A stretch of DNA of 64,000 bases, from the NCBI GenBank assembly GCA_964019055.1, contig OZ025207.1:10910090-10974089 (forward strand), in the 5' to 3' direction. Of this stretch, positions 23,104 to 34,255 are shown in pieces; position 1 is the first letter of the stretch; each line of letters starts with the position of its first letter. The DNA comes from Anthopleura xanthogrammica (taxonomy: Eukaryota; Cnidaria; Anthozoa; Actiniaria; Actiniidae). Under the pieces are notes generated by a model. It did not search any database. It was not told the origin of the DNA and was given only the letters and a program-made list of their open reading frames with translations. Both the position numbers and the translations under genes were made by a program.

Positions 23104-26100
23104 ATGTTGCATTGTAAACAGAATATAAGAGACGTTGAAAAAGAACTGCAGGATATTATAGGAGAAAAGAAAGGTATGCGTGACATGGAACTTTTCGTGC
23201 TGGACAACTCTCTTCGTGAAAGCACAGTTGGCCAACTCCGAGGCCACACCATTGAAAACAAGTGGAAAATCTACAAAGAGGTAACCGAACAACCCTTTTT
23301 GGACAAATCCCTTTGATCCCTCTTTTTGTACTAATTTTTCCCCCAGGTTTTTTTCGGTGCACGATTAAAGCTCTTATGGCACAAGGCCCTTACGAAACTC
23401 TCGTAATTACGGAATCAGTGCTTCTGAAATTCAAATGAACATTATATCATGAATATTCTTTAGAAGATAACCAATACTACGAATTATAAAATATTTATCG
23501 GCGTTGTTTGCTCCTGTTTGCTATGTCAATCCGTTTGTTTGTAAAATTTTGGCAGTTTTTCGGTTTTGTACTGTTTGGAAGTGTTATATACTATTGCTGT
23601 GGTGACGCAAAGTCATCAATGGCATGTACACGTTATAGCGATACGTTGGTCACCGGATAATCCAAAATGTTTCTGAAAACCATAGAAAATGTTTTCAATT
23701 ACCAGCCAATCGATCATGATGGCACAGATCAAGCAAAAAAATATGTTGTTCCATTCCCGACAAAAATCAAAGTCGTGGATCAACAATGAATTTCAAAGAA
23801 TGAAAAATATTATTATTCATGGATGTAATGAATGATATTCAGTATCCGCTTGCCAACGATTGAGGGTCATTCGTAGAAGTGCGACGGTGTGATTTTTGAA
23901 AGATCAACATTTAAGAACGACTACAGCTGGCCATGGATTTCATATGATGATTTTATGTAATTTTTTTTTGTCAAAGCTGATGTTAGTTTTATGTTCAAAG
24001 TGGAAAGTTAATATTCGCATAGATTATGAAAATCACAAGTTCCACCAGAGCTGAAAGGGTCTAGTTTCTAAATCCAAAAATAATCAAGTTAAAAAAAAGA
24101 AAGATGTTGCATTGTAAAGAAAAGGAAGATAAGTGGGGTTGCGGTAAAAAGCTAAAACTGAAGCGGCTGAAACGGCCGAAAATAGCTGAGAATGAACAAG
24201 AAACAAAATCAAAAAGTAAAATATCTATACAAGAATCAAAACCAAATATCAATGAATCTAAACTGAACCGTAGAATAAAAAAAATGCAACGGAAGATAAA
24301 CGTTGCGTGACGACATTAAGGTTACTAGAGACCTTCAGGGGTATCTTTTGTTTAAAACTCTCTCTACGCAACACTTTCAACAAAACCCTATAAAACTATA
24401 TATCGTTTTAAAGCTCATATGATAAAGATTACGAAAAAAAATATTTTTGAAAGCAATCTAATAATTTGAAACACTTAAACACGTACATGTGAATTAATGG
24501 CATGGCGTTAGCGCGTATATCCAAAACAACTTCACTACGTGAATTGCCGAAAGATAAAGATTTTTTGATTTGTTAAAAAGATATTAAGTATTTAAGTTGG
24601 AGTGTCAAAATATATCCATGTCGGCTGACGTTTTACGACATAATTGTTAGTGAAATAATTTTCATAAACATTTTACCCGCGAAGGTCTCCAGTAACCACG
24701 GCAACATTCTGCATTGTAAAATGCGTAAGTACGTAGTCAGAAGAATAACGGTTGTTCTTTTAAAGAAGGGGGAAAAAAATAGAAAAAGAAAATCTCTGGT
24801 AACTAGGGCCGTATTATTGTTGATGTATGAAATTTATTGAGATTTTGCCACTTTGATTTTTGGCGGGGATGCAACGCAATAAACAAAGGCCGAGCAATAG
24901 CTGTTATTATGGATGCATGCAAATGAGATGCAAATGAGACAACAAGTATTGTATCCACCCGATAGCCTAACATGTTTGATTCTTAAAACCAAATAATATC
25001 TTATTTGCATGCATCCGTAATAACAGCTATTGTGAATGCAGATGACTGTCTAGCTACCATTTACATCACATTATAGACCGAATGCCAATATGGCCGCCAT
25101 TGATTTTCAGAAATAGAAACCTAATTTAAAAAAATAAGCACCATCATCAGAAGAGCAACTAGAAATATGTAGTTTTGGAAAGTTTCATTGCTATAAATCA
25201 AGAGATCACATGTACCTAGCCTATATGTCATATGTCAAGGGGTTATCCGGGACTTTCCAAAGGGGGGGGGGGGAATCCTAAAAGCCGCCATTTTGTTTGT
25301 TCCTTCCCGAATGCCGAACCAAAAATAAACAAATAGGGTACAATTTTTATGGGCACCCAGCTTGTTATTCCTAGTGGGACTATTTAGGAGATTCATCTGG
25401 ACATTTATACGATATCAAATTCTATTATTTTTTTATCGCTACAGCAATATTGTTTTATTATTTATTGCTCACAATATAAATTGGAATATTCTATAACGAT
25501 TTGAAAAAAAGTGTAGCATGGAAAGTTTTAGGTGGGACAGTGCCACTATGGCGAAGGTGGTGATTACAATGAGGGTAGCTAGTGGAGATGGCGGCGTTGT
25601 TGATGCAGTTTATCTTTGTTCTTCTTTAACAGGTCAAAAAGGTTGGCTTTCAGCACATTATAGTTGCTTCTTTCTCTCACATGACTCGTGTGGGAGACAC
25701 ATTTTGCCGTCAACTGGCCGAAAAAGGGGAGGACTTTAAGAAGCTATATGCGTTTACTGAAATGGTCCAGTCCGTTGGCAAGGGCGGAGTACCGGACATG
25801 ACATCGATTCCTATCGGGCTGCGGAAGATGAAAGAGCTCGGTCTGAGAAACGCCATTGTTGAATTTGACTTGGTGTATTACGCTATTGACTACAACAAGT
25901 TTACAACCAAACAAATCTGTGATGTCTTGTCTCAGAGGATGGCATGGATCCGCAAAAACCTAGCCAGTGATGCAAACATTTTCATCAACTTCCGCGACTT
26001 TTCTGACGCCATGAAGACAAAGCTAGAAAGTGTGCTTCAGATTGTGAACTACTTGTCCTCTCTGCCACCAGAACAGCGCCCCTTTGGGTTGATGTACGAG

Positions 26101-27144
26101 GAGACTGGGAAATACCTTCCAGAAGAAATGGGTGTGTGGACAGCTGCTGTGCGAAGAGAGATGAATGCTTGTGGATTTGGGTCTGGCCATTTGTTGGTGC
26201 ACGTGCATGAACAATGGGGCTTAGCACAGATGACCCAGCTGAAATGCATTGCAAACGGCGCTGATGGTATCTGGGCAAGTCTCTGTGAGGAAGGTGCAGC
26301 AATGGGCCATGCCTGTTCCACCATTACGATGATGAATCTGATTCGTCTTGGAAATAAACGTATCCTTGAGCAGTATAACTGTCCGATGCTCCGAGAAGCT
26401 GCGCAAAATGTCACCATGGTAACTACTGGTCTCTCGCCACACCCTAAAATGGTAATATATGGTGAACGTGCTTTAGACATGGTGTTTGGAATGCCTAACT
26501 TTCCCCCAGGTAAGGCTGAGTTCGATCTGGCCAAATTCTTTGGTAAAGAACCAGTCGAGAGAATCACCACACTTGCCTCGCCCAAGATGATTGTCGATAA
26601 GCTGACAAAATTCTTTGGTCCTGATCCACAATTCACTGAAGTCAGAGCTCAAAGAATGCTTGAAGTGATGCTAGAAGATCTGAATCAGAACAGAAAGGAA
26701 GAGTATAACAGCGCAGTTGGTCTTGCCATGTTATTTGATCGCAGTGGTGGTAAGCTGACAGCTAGTATGAGTGATGCCATTGCCGAAGAAAAGGTACACC
26801 TTTCCCATGCCCAAACGCTCATCGAAGAAATACGCAACATGTGGGATGAATGGGATTTGAAAGAGAAACCGGAAGACCAGAATGACGATCAGCTGGAGTT
26901 CGATTCGTTCTACAATGGCTTTTTGGCGCCCTATTTTGGATGTTACCGATGTGAGGAAACAATGCGTGCCTTACAAGCCATAGACATGGATTGCGATGGG
27001 AAAGTTGACTGGAACGAATTTCTGGTGTACCTAAAGTGGGCAATTCGTCAGTATCCCCAGACCAAGGATGCTGAAGATCTACTGTCTATTGCCTTTCGCA
27101 AGGGTCTCATCCCAGCCATGCAAGACGAACTCCTCAAGCAGTAA
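23104..27144 (+). CDS. DRE-TIM metallolyase-like barrel / EF-hand fusion protein, copy 3
   Basis: Exon 1 is 23104-23280 and exon 2 is 25633-27144, phase 0, 562 residues. Exon 1 ends IYKE instead of IYEE. In exon 2, substitutions shared with copy 4 (AAQNV, FGKEPV, SHAQTL, DDQLEFD) set copies 3 and 4 apart from copies 1 and 2. DNSLRES, HVHEQWG, GAAMGH and the EF-hand loop DMDCDGKVDWNE are unchanged. The intron is the shortest of the four (2352 bp). The 3' flank is cut about 60 bases after the stop by the unit 3/4 junction, so the poly(A) signal used by the other copies is gone; an AATAAA near 27334 lies in the next unit's upstream region. Confidence 0.82.
24104..24310 (+). pseudogene. Exon 1b relic, unit 3
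   Basis: This matches 9288-9602 closely over about 200 bases, with the same duplicated leader before the ATG. A one-base change in the A run shifts the frame, and the frame stops after 68 codons. This argues against a conserved coding role for the 3' part. Confidence 0.4.
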
Positions 27145-27206
27145 CCTTACTGATACTAGAAACCTCAGAGGATTAAAAGTCTTTATCATATGTCGTTTGC
27201 TTTCAA

Positions 27207-27898
27207 CTCTAGTAGGTCAAGCAGAAACCTAATACGCGTTGACGAGTCAGTAACGCAACACTAATGTCTTACTAGAATTTAAAATGTCTTTAATAGAGGG
27301 GGACTTTGAACCCAAAAAAACACTTTGGTGAAATAATAAAGAGTATACAGGATTGGCGAGTGGGCAAGCTCTGCTCTTGCACAGGCAACCCAGTGAATCT
27401 CCAAGAGCGTCTACTTTTTTTATCTTAAGGAGAGTAGTTTTTACATGGGAATTCAGTTTCCCCTTACTACTATCCATTACCATTTAAAAAAAATTATTTT
27501 TACTATTTTAATGTATATTCATTTATTTTCTTTAATGGTATTAAGTATTATTAAACTTAAACTAAACTTAGAACTTTTACAGTAAAAGCTCTTCAAAGGT
27601 TGCTTTATTTGTTTCATCAGCTAATCTTTTATTTTTCAAAACGGAGAAAAAACGACTGAGTTTACTTTCACCAAATATGTCATGGAGATGTAGGTGGTGA
27701 TGAAAAACCGAGCGGTCTTACATTTCCATAACAATCGAGTGTTTTTCTTTTCTTTTCTTTTGCACATGCGCAAATTCCTTCATATGAGGTCGTCAGAATG
27801 CAGATCAGGAATACACTGCATAAAAAGTTACGCCACAGCTAAAAGGGCCTAGTTTATACACTCATAAAACTAATCACCGTCGTTTTTCAAAAACAAAG
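27207..27898. other. Spacer between copies 3 and 4 with upstream region of copy 4
   Basis: It joins the early 3' UTR of copy 3 to the interior of the upstream block (ctctagtaggtcaagcag), so it is a short recombinant spacer. The NRF1-like motif (about 27761) and the pre-ATG leader are present. Confidence 0.55.
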
Positions 27899-30800
27899 AT
27901 GTTGCATTGTAAACAGAATATAAGAGACGTTGAAAAAGAACTACAGGATATTATAGGAGAAAAAAAAGGTATGCGTAACATGGAACTTTTCGTGCTGGAC
28001 AACTCTCTTCGTGAAAGCACAGTTGGCCAACTCCGAGGCCACACCATTGAAAACAAGTGGAAAATCTACGAAGAGGTAACCGAACAACCCTTTTTGGACA
28101 AATTCCTTTGATTCCTCTTTTTGTACTAATTTTTCCTGCAGGTTTCTTCGGTGCAAGATTAAATCTCTTATGGCACAAGGCCCTTACGAAACTCCCGTAA
28201 TTACTGAATCAGTGCTTCTGAAATTCAAATGAACATTATATCATGAATATTCTTTAGAAGATAACCAATACTACGAATTATAAAATATTCATCGGCGCTC
28301 TTTGCTCGTGTTTGCTACGTCAATCCGTTTGTTTGTAAAATTTCGGCAGTTTATTCGGTTTTGTACTGTTTGGAAGTGTTATATACTATTGCTGTGGTGA
28401 CGCAAAGTCATCAATGGCAATCCAAAATGTTTCTGAAAACCATAGAAACGGATAATTGATTATTAAAAGGTCAACATTTAAGAACGACTAGAGCTGGACA
28501 TGGATTTCATATGATGATTTTATATATTTTTTTTGTCAAAGCTGATGTAAGTTTTATGTTCAAAGTGGAAAGTTAATCATTCGCATAGATTATGAAAATC
28601 ACAAGTTCCACCAGAGCTGAAAGGGTCTAGTTTCTACACTTAAAAATTAATCAAGTTTAAAAGAAAAAAGGTAAAAAGGTGTTGCATTGTCAAGAAAAGG
28701 AAGATAACTGGGGTTGCGGTAAAAAGCTAAAACTGAAGCGGCTGAAACGGCCGGAAATAGCTGAGAATGAACAAGAAACAAAATCAAAAAGTAAAATATC
28801 TATACAAGAATCAAAACCAAATATCCATGAATCTAAACTGAACCGTAGAATACAAAAAATTGCAATGGAAGTTAAACGTTGCGTGGCGACATTTTTCCAT
28901 ATTCTTTTCAAAACCAATTATATATCTAATGTTCTATTTCACAAGACTAATTTAACATATACTTTAAAATCTGTACACAAAAAATTGGGTTATCTATGCG
29001 TTTTAAAGAGACACGAATTTTTAAAGAATTTTATTAACTACAAACAAGAGAGCATAAATTTATGCTTTCTTGCTATAAAGAAATTTTATACTAAGTGCGT
29101 GACAAGCGTGACACTGCATACGAAAGTGTGACTGTTTTTGGGCGCGCTTGCACGTCAAGCAAAACTTTCAGCAGCTTCCCAGCCATGTGCTGCTTGTAAG
29201 CGAAAGCCACAAAGTAAAACTTGACGACCTTTTTAAGCTTCACAATTCCAGGAAGATTATTTGGTTTGAAGTTATGTTACTATTGACGTTTTGCTTTATA
29301 GAGGAAAGGAATCGTTGAAAAATTTGGTACGTAAGAGAATTTTTTAGTTTTGAAAACTCCAAAGCAGGAAAATATTTACATGGTGATGTCTTTAGTTTAG
29401 CAATCAAAGCAAGTTTTCAGGACCATAGCTGTAAGCTTTATTACTATTTACAGAACTAGGTATTAAACGGTACATTTTCAATTTGATATGTCTTCCTCGT
29501 TATACGGTTTTATATGGTTAAATCTAGAAAAACGGTTATAAGCTTAATTTTTGAAAGGAATTGGTTTTTGATAGCGAGAAATATGACCTGCCATTTTTCA
29601 AAACCGGTGGGGGAAAACTGAAGGAAAAATCGATAACTTAAGCCTTCAAAGCACCAGAAAACTTATCAAATTCGAAGGACAACATACAATTAATAAGTTT
29701 TTCATGTGTTGAAGAAGATCTTATTAAGCAAACGGTATTGGTTTTAGGTTAAAAAATATCAGTTTTAAGAGAAAAAATACAAACGGCAAATGTTTTCGAA
29801 AAACAAACTTGCTTACATTCAGTCTAGTTCAGTTGAACTTCACAAGAACAAGAAACAGAATAATTGATGCATAATGATAATTTTCTTTGTCAACCTTTGG
29901 AAATGTTCTTGTATATCTTTTTATTTTATCGACTCAGTAAAAGACAATATCAAATAGCCTATCGCTCATTCATGTGCAATTACTAGCTGGAAAAGTTAAA
30001 TAAATGGCAAATATGTGGCGGAATATGTATTCTCTCTTATATTTCATTCAAAATTAAATTAAATTATGCATTAAAATATTAAAACTGTTGAGAGAAACCC
30101 TTCTTTGACTTGCCGATCGGAGGCAAACAAAATAAGTTAAAATATACGATTGTTCGCTAAAAAAACCACCTAAATTCTTGAAGACTACTTCTTGATCCAT
30201 AGAAATGTTTATTATTCGTCGAAAAGCAATGTTTTTTTTATGTATTTACGAATCACATTCGCTTTGGAAACAAGCGGGAACCCTGTTGTGCACGCCGTAT
30301 GTACGTACAGACAAGGTGATGTCGCAATCAAGCCATGAAAAATCAACTCCATGGGTTACCATTTTTTCTTAAGTATGGTGCTCCGCGCGGGAGCTCCGCT
30401 ATTATGGATGCATGCAAATGAGATGCAAATGAGACAACAAGCATTGTATCCACCCGATAGGCTAAATTGTATGATTCTTAAAACCAAATAATATCTTATT
30501 TGCATGCATCCGTAATAACAGCTATTGTGAATGCAGATGACTGTCTAGCTACCATTTACATCACATCATAGACCGAATGCCAATATGGCCGCCATTGATT
30601 TTCAGAAATAGAAACCTAACTCAAAAAAATAACAGCTATTGTGAATGCAGTTGACTGTCTAGCTACCATTTACATCATATTATAGACCGAATGCCAATAT
30701 GGCCGCCATTGATTTTCAGAAATAGAAACGTAATCTTAAAAAATAAGCACCACCATCAGAAAGAGCAAGTACAAATACGTATTTTTGGAAAGTTTCATTG

Positions 30801-32916
30801 CTATAAATCAAGAGATCACGTGTACCTAGCCTATATGTCATTTGTCAAGGGGTTATCCGGGACTTTCCAAAGGGGAGAGCACAAATCCTAAAAGCCGCCA
30901 TTTTGTTTGTTCCCTCCCGAATGCCGAACCAAAAATACACAAATAGGGGACATTTTTTATGGGCATCCAGCTTGTTATTCCTAGTTGGACTATTTAGGAG
31001 ATTCTTCTGGACATTTTTTAATCACTACAGCAATATTGTTTTATTATTTATCGCTCCTTTTCTCAGTACAAAGAAAGGGGGTCGAGAGCACCCTAGGACC
31101 TCCTAGATACGCCCCTGATGTCAAAATGACATGAAAAGAGCACCTGCAGATTAGTAATTAAGGAGGCAGATTTTCTGCTCACAATATAAATTGGAATATT
31201 TTATAAGGATTTGACAAAAAGTGTAGGATGGTAAGTTTTAGGGGGGACAGGACCACTATGGCGAAAATGGTGATTACAATGAGGGTAGTGAAGATGGCGA
31301 AGTTGTTGATGCAGTTTATTATTGTTCTTCTTTAACAGGTCAAAAAGGTTGGCTTTCAGCACATTATAGTTGCTTCTTTCTCTCACATGACTCGTGTGGG
31401 AGACACATTTTGCCGCCAACTGGCCGAAAAAGGGGAGGACTTTAAGAAGCTATATGCGTTTACTGAGATGGTCCAGTCCGTTGGGAAGGACGGAGTACCG
31501 GACATGACATCGATTCCTATCGGGCTGCAGAAGATGAAAGAGCTCGGTCTGAGAAACGCCATTGTTGAATTTGACTTGGTGAATTACGCAATTGACTACA
31601 ACAAGTTCACAACCAAACAAATCTGTGATGTCTTGTCTCAGAGGATGGCATGGATCCGCAAAAACCTAGCCAGTGATGCAAACATTTTCATCAACTTCCG
31701 CGACTTTTCTGACGCCATGAAGACAAAGATAGAAAGTGTGCTTCAGATTGTGAACTATTTGTCCTCTCTGCCACCAGACCAGCGCCCCTTTGGGTTGATG
31801 TACGAAGAAACTGGGAAATACCTTCCAGAAGAAATGGGTGTGTGGACAGCTGCTGTGCGAAGAGAGATGAATGCTTGTGGATTTGGGTCTGGCCATTTGT
31901 TGGTGCACGTGCATGAACAATGGGGCTTAGCACAGATGACCCAGCTGAAATGCATTGCAAACGGCGCTGATGGTATCTGGGCAAGTCTCTGTGAGGAAGG
32001 TGCAGCAATGGGCCATGCCTGTTCCAGCATTACGATGATGAATCTGATTCGTCTTGGAAATAAACGTATCCTTGAGCAGTATAACTGTCCCATGCTCCGA
32101 GAAGCTGCCCAAAATGTCACCATGGTAACTACTGGTCTCCCGCCACACCCTAAACAGGTAATATATGGTGAACGTGCTCTGGACATGCTGTTTGGAATGC
32201 CTAACTTTCCCCCAGGCAAGGCTGAGTTCGATCTGGCCAAATTCTTTGGTAAAGAACCAGTCGAGAGAATCACCACTCTTGCCTCGCCCAAGATGATTGT
32301 CGACAAGCTGACAAACTTCTTTGGTCCTGATCCACAATTCACTGAAGTCAGAGCTCAAAGAATGCTGGAAGTGATGCTAGAAGATCTGAATCAGAATAGA
32401 AAGGAGGAGTATAACAGCGCAGTTGGTCTTGCCATGTTATTTGATCGCAGTGGTGGTAAGCTGACAGCTAGTATGAGTGATGCCATTGCCGAAGAAAAGC
32501 TACAGCTCTCCCATGCCCAAACGCTCATCGAAGAAATACGCAACATGTGGGATGAATGGGATTTGAAAGAGAAACCGGAAGACCAGAATGACGATCAGCT
32601 GGAGTTCGATTCGTTTTACAATGGCTTTTTGGGGCCCTATTTTGGATGTTACCGATGTGAGGAAACAAAGCGTGCCTTACAAGCCATAGACATGGATTGC
32701 GATGGGAAAGTTGACTGGAACGAATTTGTGTTGTACCTAAAGTGGGCAATTCGTCAGTATCCCCAGACCAAGGATGCTGAAGATCTACTGTCTATTGCAA
32801 GGGTCTCATCCCAGCCATGCAAGACGAACTCGTCAAGCAGTAACCTTACTGATACTAGAAACCTCACAGGATTAAAAGTCTTTATCATATGTCGACTGCT
32901 TTCAAGTTGCACGTAG
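27899..32916 (+). CDS. DRE-TIM metallolyase-like barrel / EF-hand fusion protein, copy 4 (C-terminal frameshift)
   Basis: Exon 1 is 27899-28075 and exon 2 starts at 31339, phase 0. The barrel motifs and the EF-hand loop are intact, though this copy has the most substitutions (NYAID for YYAID, KIESV, SSITM, GLPPHP, DMLFG, LTNFF, FLGPYF, EFVLYLK). At about 32798 a 7-bp deletion relative to the other copies (between 'attgc' and 'aaggg') shifts the frame right after LLSIA. The normal FRKGLIPAMQDELLKQ end is replaced by a 38-residue Ser-rich tail that stops at 32916. The poly(A) signal at 32939-32944 is retained, and a LINE fragment begins just after it. It may be a decaying copy or a variant with a new tail; the near-intact 540 residues before the shift argue that decay, if any, is recent. 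Confidence 0.75.
28679..29131 (+). pseudogene. Exon 1b relic, unit 4
   Basis: It begins with the MLHC start and basic segment seen at 9288 and 24104; here the start codon position reads GTGTTGCATTGT-like, so the ATG itself is degraded (the sequence is 'aggtgttgcattgtc'). The last 70 codons of the open frame come from sequence unique to unit 4 and have no recognisable domain. Confidence 0.3.
28900..30395. other. Unit 4-specific intron DNA, nothing recognised
   Basis: About 1.5 kb of AT-rich sequence has no counterpart in units 1-3 and no supported exon, RNA gene or inverted-repeat boundary. It probably marks an insertion or a retained ancestral segment. Confidence 0.4.
30540..30890. repeat. 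Duplicated spacer segment in unit 4 intron
   Basis: The block 'gtctagctaccatttacatc' to 'gattttcagaaatag' occurs at about 30540-30615 and again at about 30656-30728. Unit 3 has one copy (about 25049-25120), and units 1-2 lack it. The following 'gagatcacgtgtacctagcc' segment is shared with unit 3. Confidence 0.55.
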
Positions 32917-32951
32917 CACAGTAAAAAACAATTAGATCAATAAATGTCAAC

Positions 32952-33428
32952 GTAGACTACCTTAAGTGTGTGCTAGTTTTCAAATGTCTGCATAATTTGG
33001 CGCCTTCATATCTACTATCAGAATTCAAACATGCTTATGATTTTCACAGCTTTAACACCAGAAATCGTGACCTGTTGCGTCCTCCATTTGCAAGAACGAC
33101 TAAGTACCAGGGTAGTTTCCGCATAAATGGTGCGCGTGCCTTTAATTCTCTGCCGCGTAACTTTAGACTTATTGAAGTTCTCCCTAAATTTAAAAGTAAG
33201 ATCAAGAAACATTTCAAGCAGTTATAGGGCTTATAACTTGGGGGGGGGGGGGGGGGGGGAAGGATTCAGTGTTTAATTAATTATTTAGATGTCTTAGATG
33301 TATGTAAGTTATTGATGTATGTTGTAATTACTTTTTCTATTATGTTATATCAGGACTCCATTTAAACTAGCCTTGCTAAACTGGACATTCCTGGATAAAT
33401 ATTGACTTAAATAAAAAATAAATAAAAA
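32952..33428 (+). mobile_element. 5'-truncated LINE (non-LTR retrotransposon) 3' end
   Basis: An 85-residue open frame at 32970-33227 (MLVFKCLHNLAPSYL..., then NTRNRDLLRPP and FNSLPRNFR) is the typical C-terminal tail after a LINE reverse transcriptase. A 20-G run follows at 33240-33259. The 3' region ends in an A-rich tail (aaataaaaaataaataaaa) at about 33428. The insertion splits copy 4's 3' flank between 'aaatgtcaa' and 'cgcccactgg', which are contiguous in units 1 and 2. Confidence 0.75.
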
Positions 33429-33825
33429 CGCCCACTGGATAAACGAGGACCCGCGGAATAAGCTTAAAAAGCATGTGTTAAATTTCCTTAAACTTTTATT
33501 AACTGTGAACAAAAAAGTGGATGGGTGGACGAAGGAATGAATTACTAATCTAAACACTAATTAATTTCAGTTACTTGTTAAAAAATAATTTTAGTTTGGT
33601 TGTTGCACTTGAACAATAAATGACATATATTAACAATTCATTATTATTATTGTCAATTATTATTATTAGCAATTATTATTAGCAATGTTTATCGGTTAAA
33701 AGAATGGTTTACCTGTGATATTTGCCTCTTGAAGAACGAGGTTAAAATAATTCAAGACCACGAGTAAACGACAATGTAATAGACCTAGTCTGGCAATCAA
33801 ATTGAGATATTTTCTCTTCATTTCA

Positions 33826-34255
33826 TTTATACCTATGGTTTACTGATATCCCGTTTGAGACCACGTGTCATTTCCTTGATTATTATTTCTTTACTTGCCA
33901 GTAACACTTGAGAAGATACAATAATATGAATGAAAAGTGGCTTCAGTATATTAAGTTTTATTTCAAATTTATAAAAAAAAAAATTATAATGCAGTTTCAA
34001 CTTTTTTTTAAATCTCATTTTTAAACAAGCCCTTTGGACTTCCTGATATTTCTAACAATATTTTTAAAATCAATTATTTGTTGATTTATAATTATTTATT
34101 AATTTATGACTAATCTATAAATTGAGAATTTGAATATTTGACTAAACAAAGGGTTTATAATTTCATTTTTTTCATTTTTCCCACTCAAAGTGCCCAGTAA
34201 TAAAAACCTTATCGCGATAAGTCCACTGTACCCAGTATCCACCATTCTCTTTTAT
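33826..34255. other. No supported gene; convergent intergenic stretch
   Basis: This AT-rich stretch separates the end of the tandem array from the stop codon of the minus-strand VPS9D1 gene. It would hold the VPS9D1 3' UTR. No repeat boundary or RNA gene is evident. Confidence 0.5.

Larger units (their letters stand above)
5939..33825 (+). repeat. Four-unit tandem gene array
   Basis: The units are head to tail: unit 1 about 5939-14108, unit 2 about 14109-21892, unit 3 about 21893-27206, unit 4 about 27207-33825. The full unit begins at 'caagtctgagaat' and ends at 'tctcttcatttca', both visible at the unit 1/2 junction and at the array's outer edges. The unit 2/3 junction has lost the first few hundred bases of unit 3 and a little of the end of unit 2. 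The unit 3/4 junction has lost both unit 3's 3' flank and unit 4's first part. Exons are nearly identical between units, while introns and spacers differ by large insertions and deletions. This fits unequal crossing-over followed by transposon insertion and loss. Confidence 0.9.
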
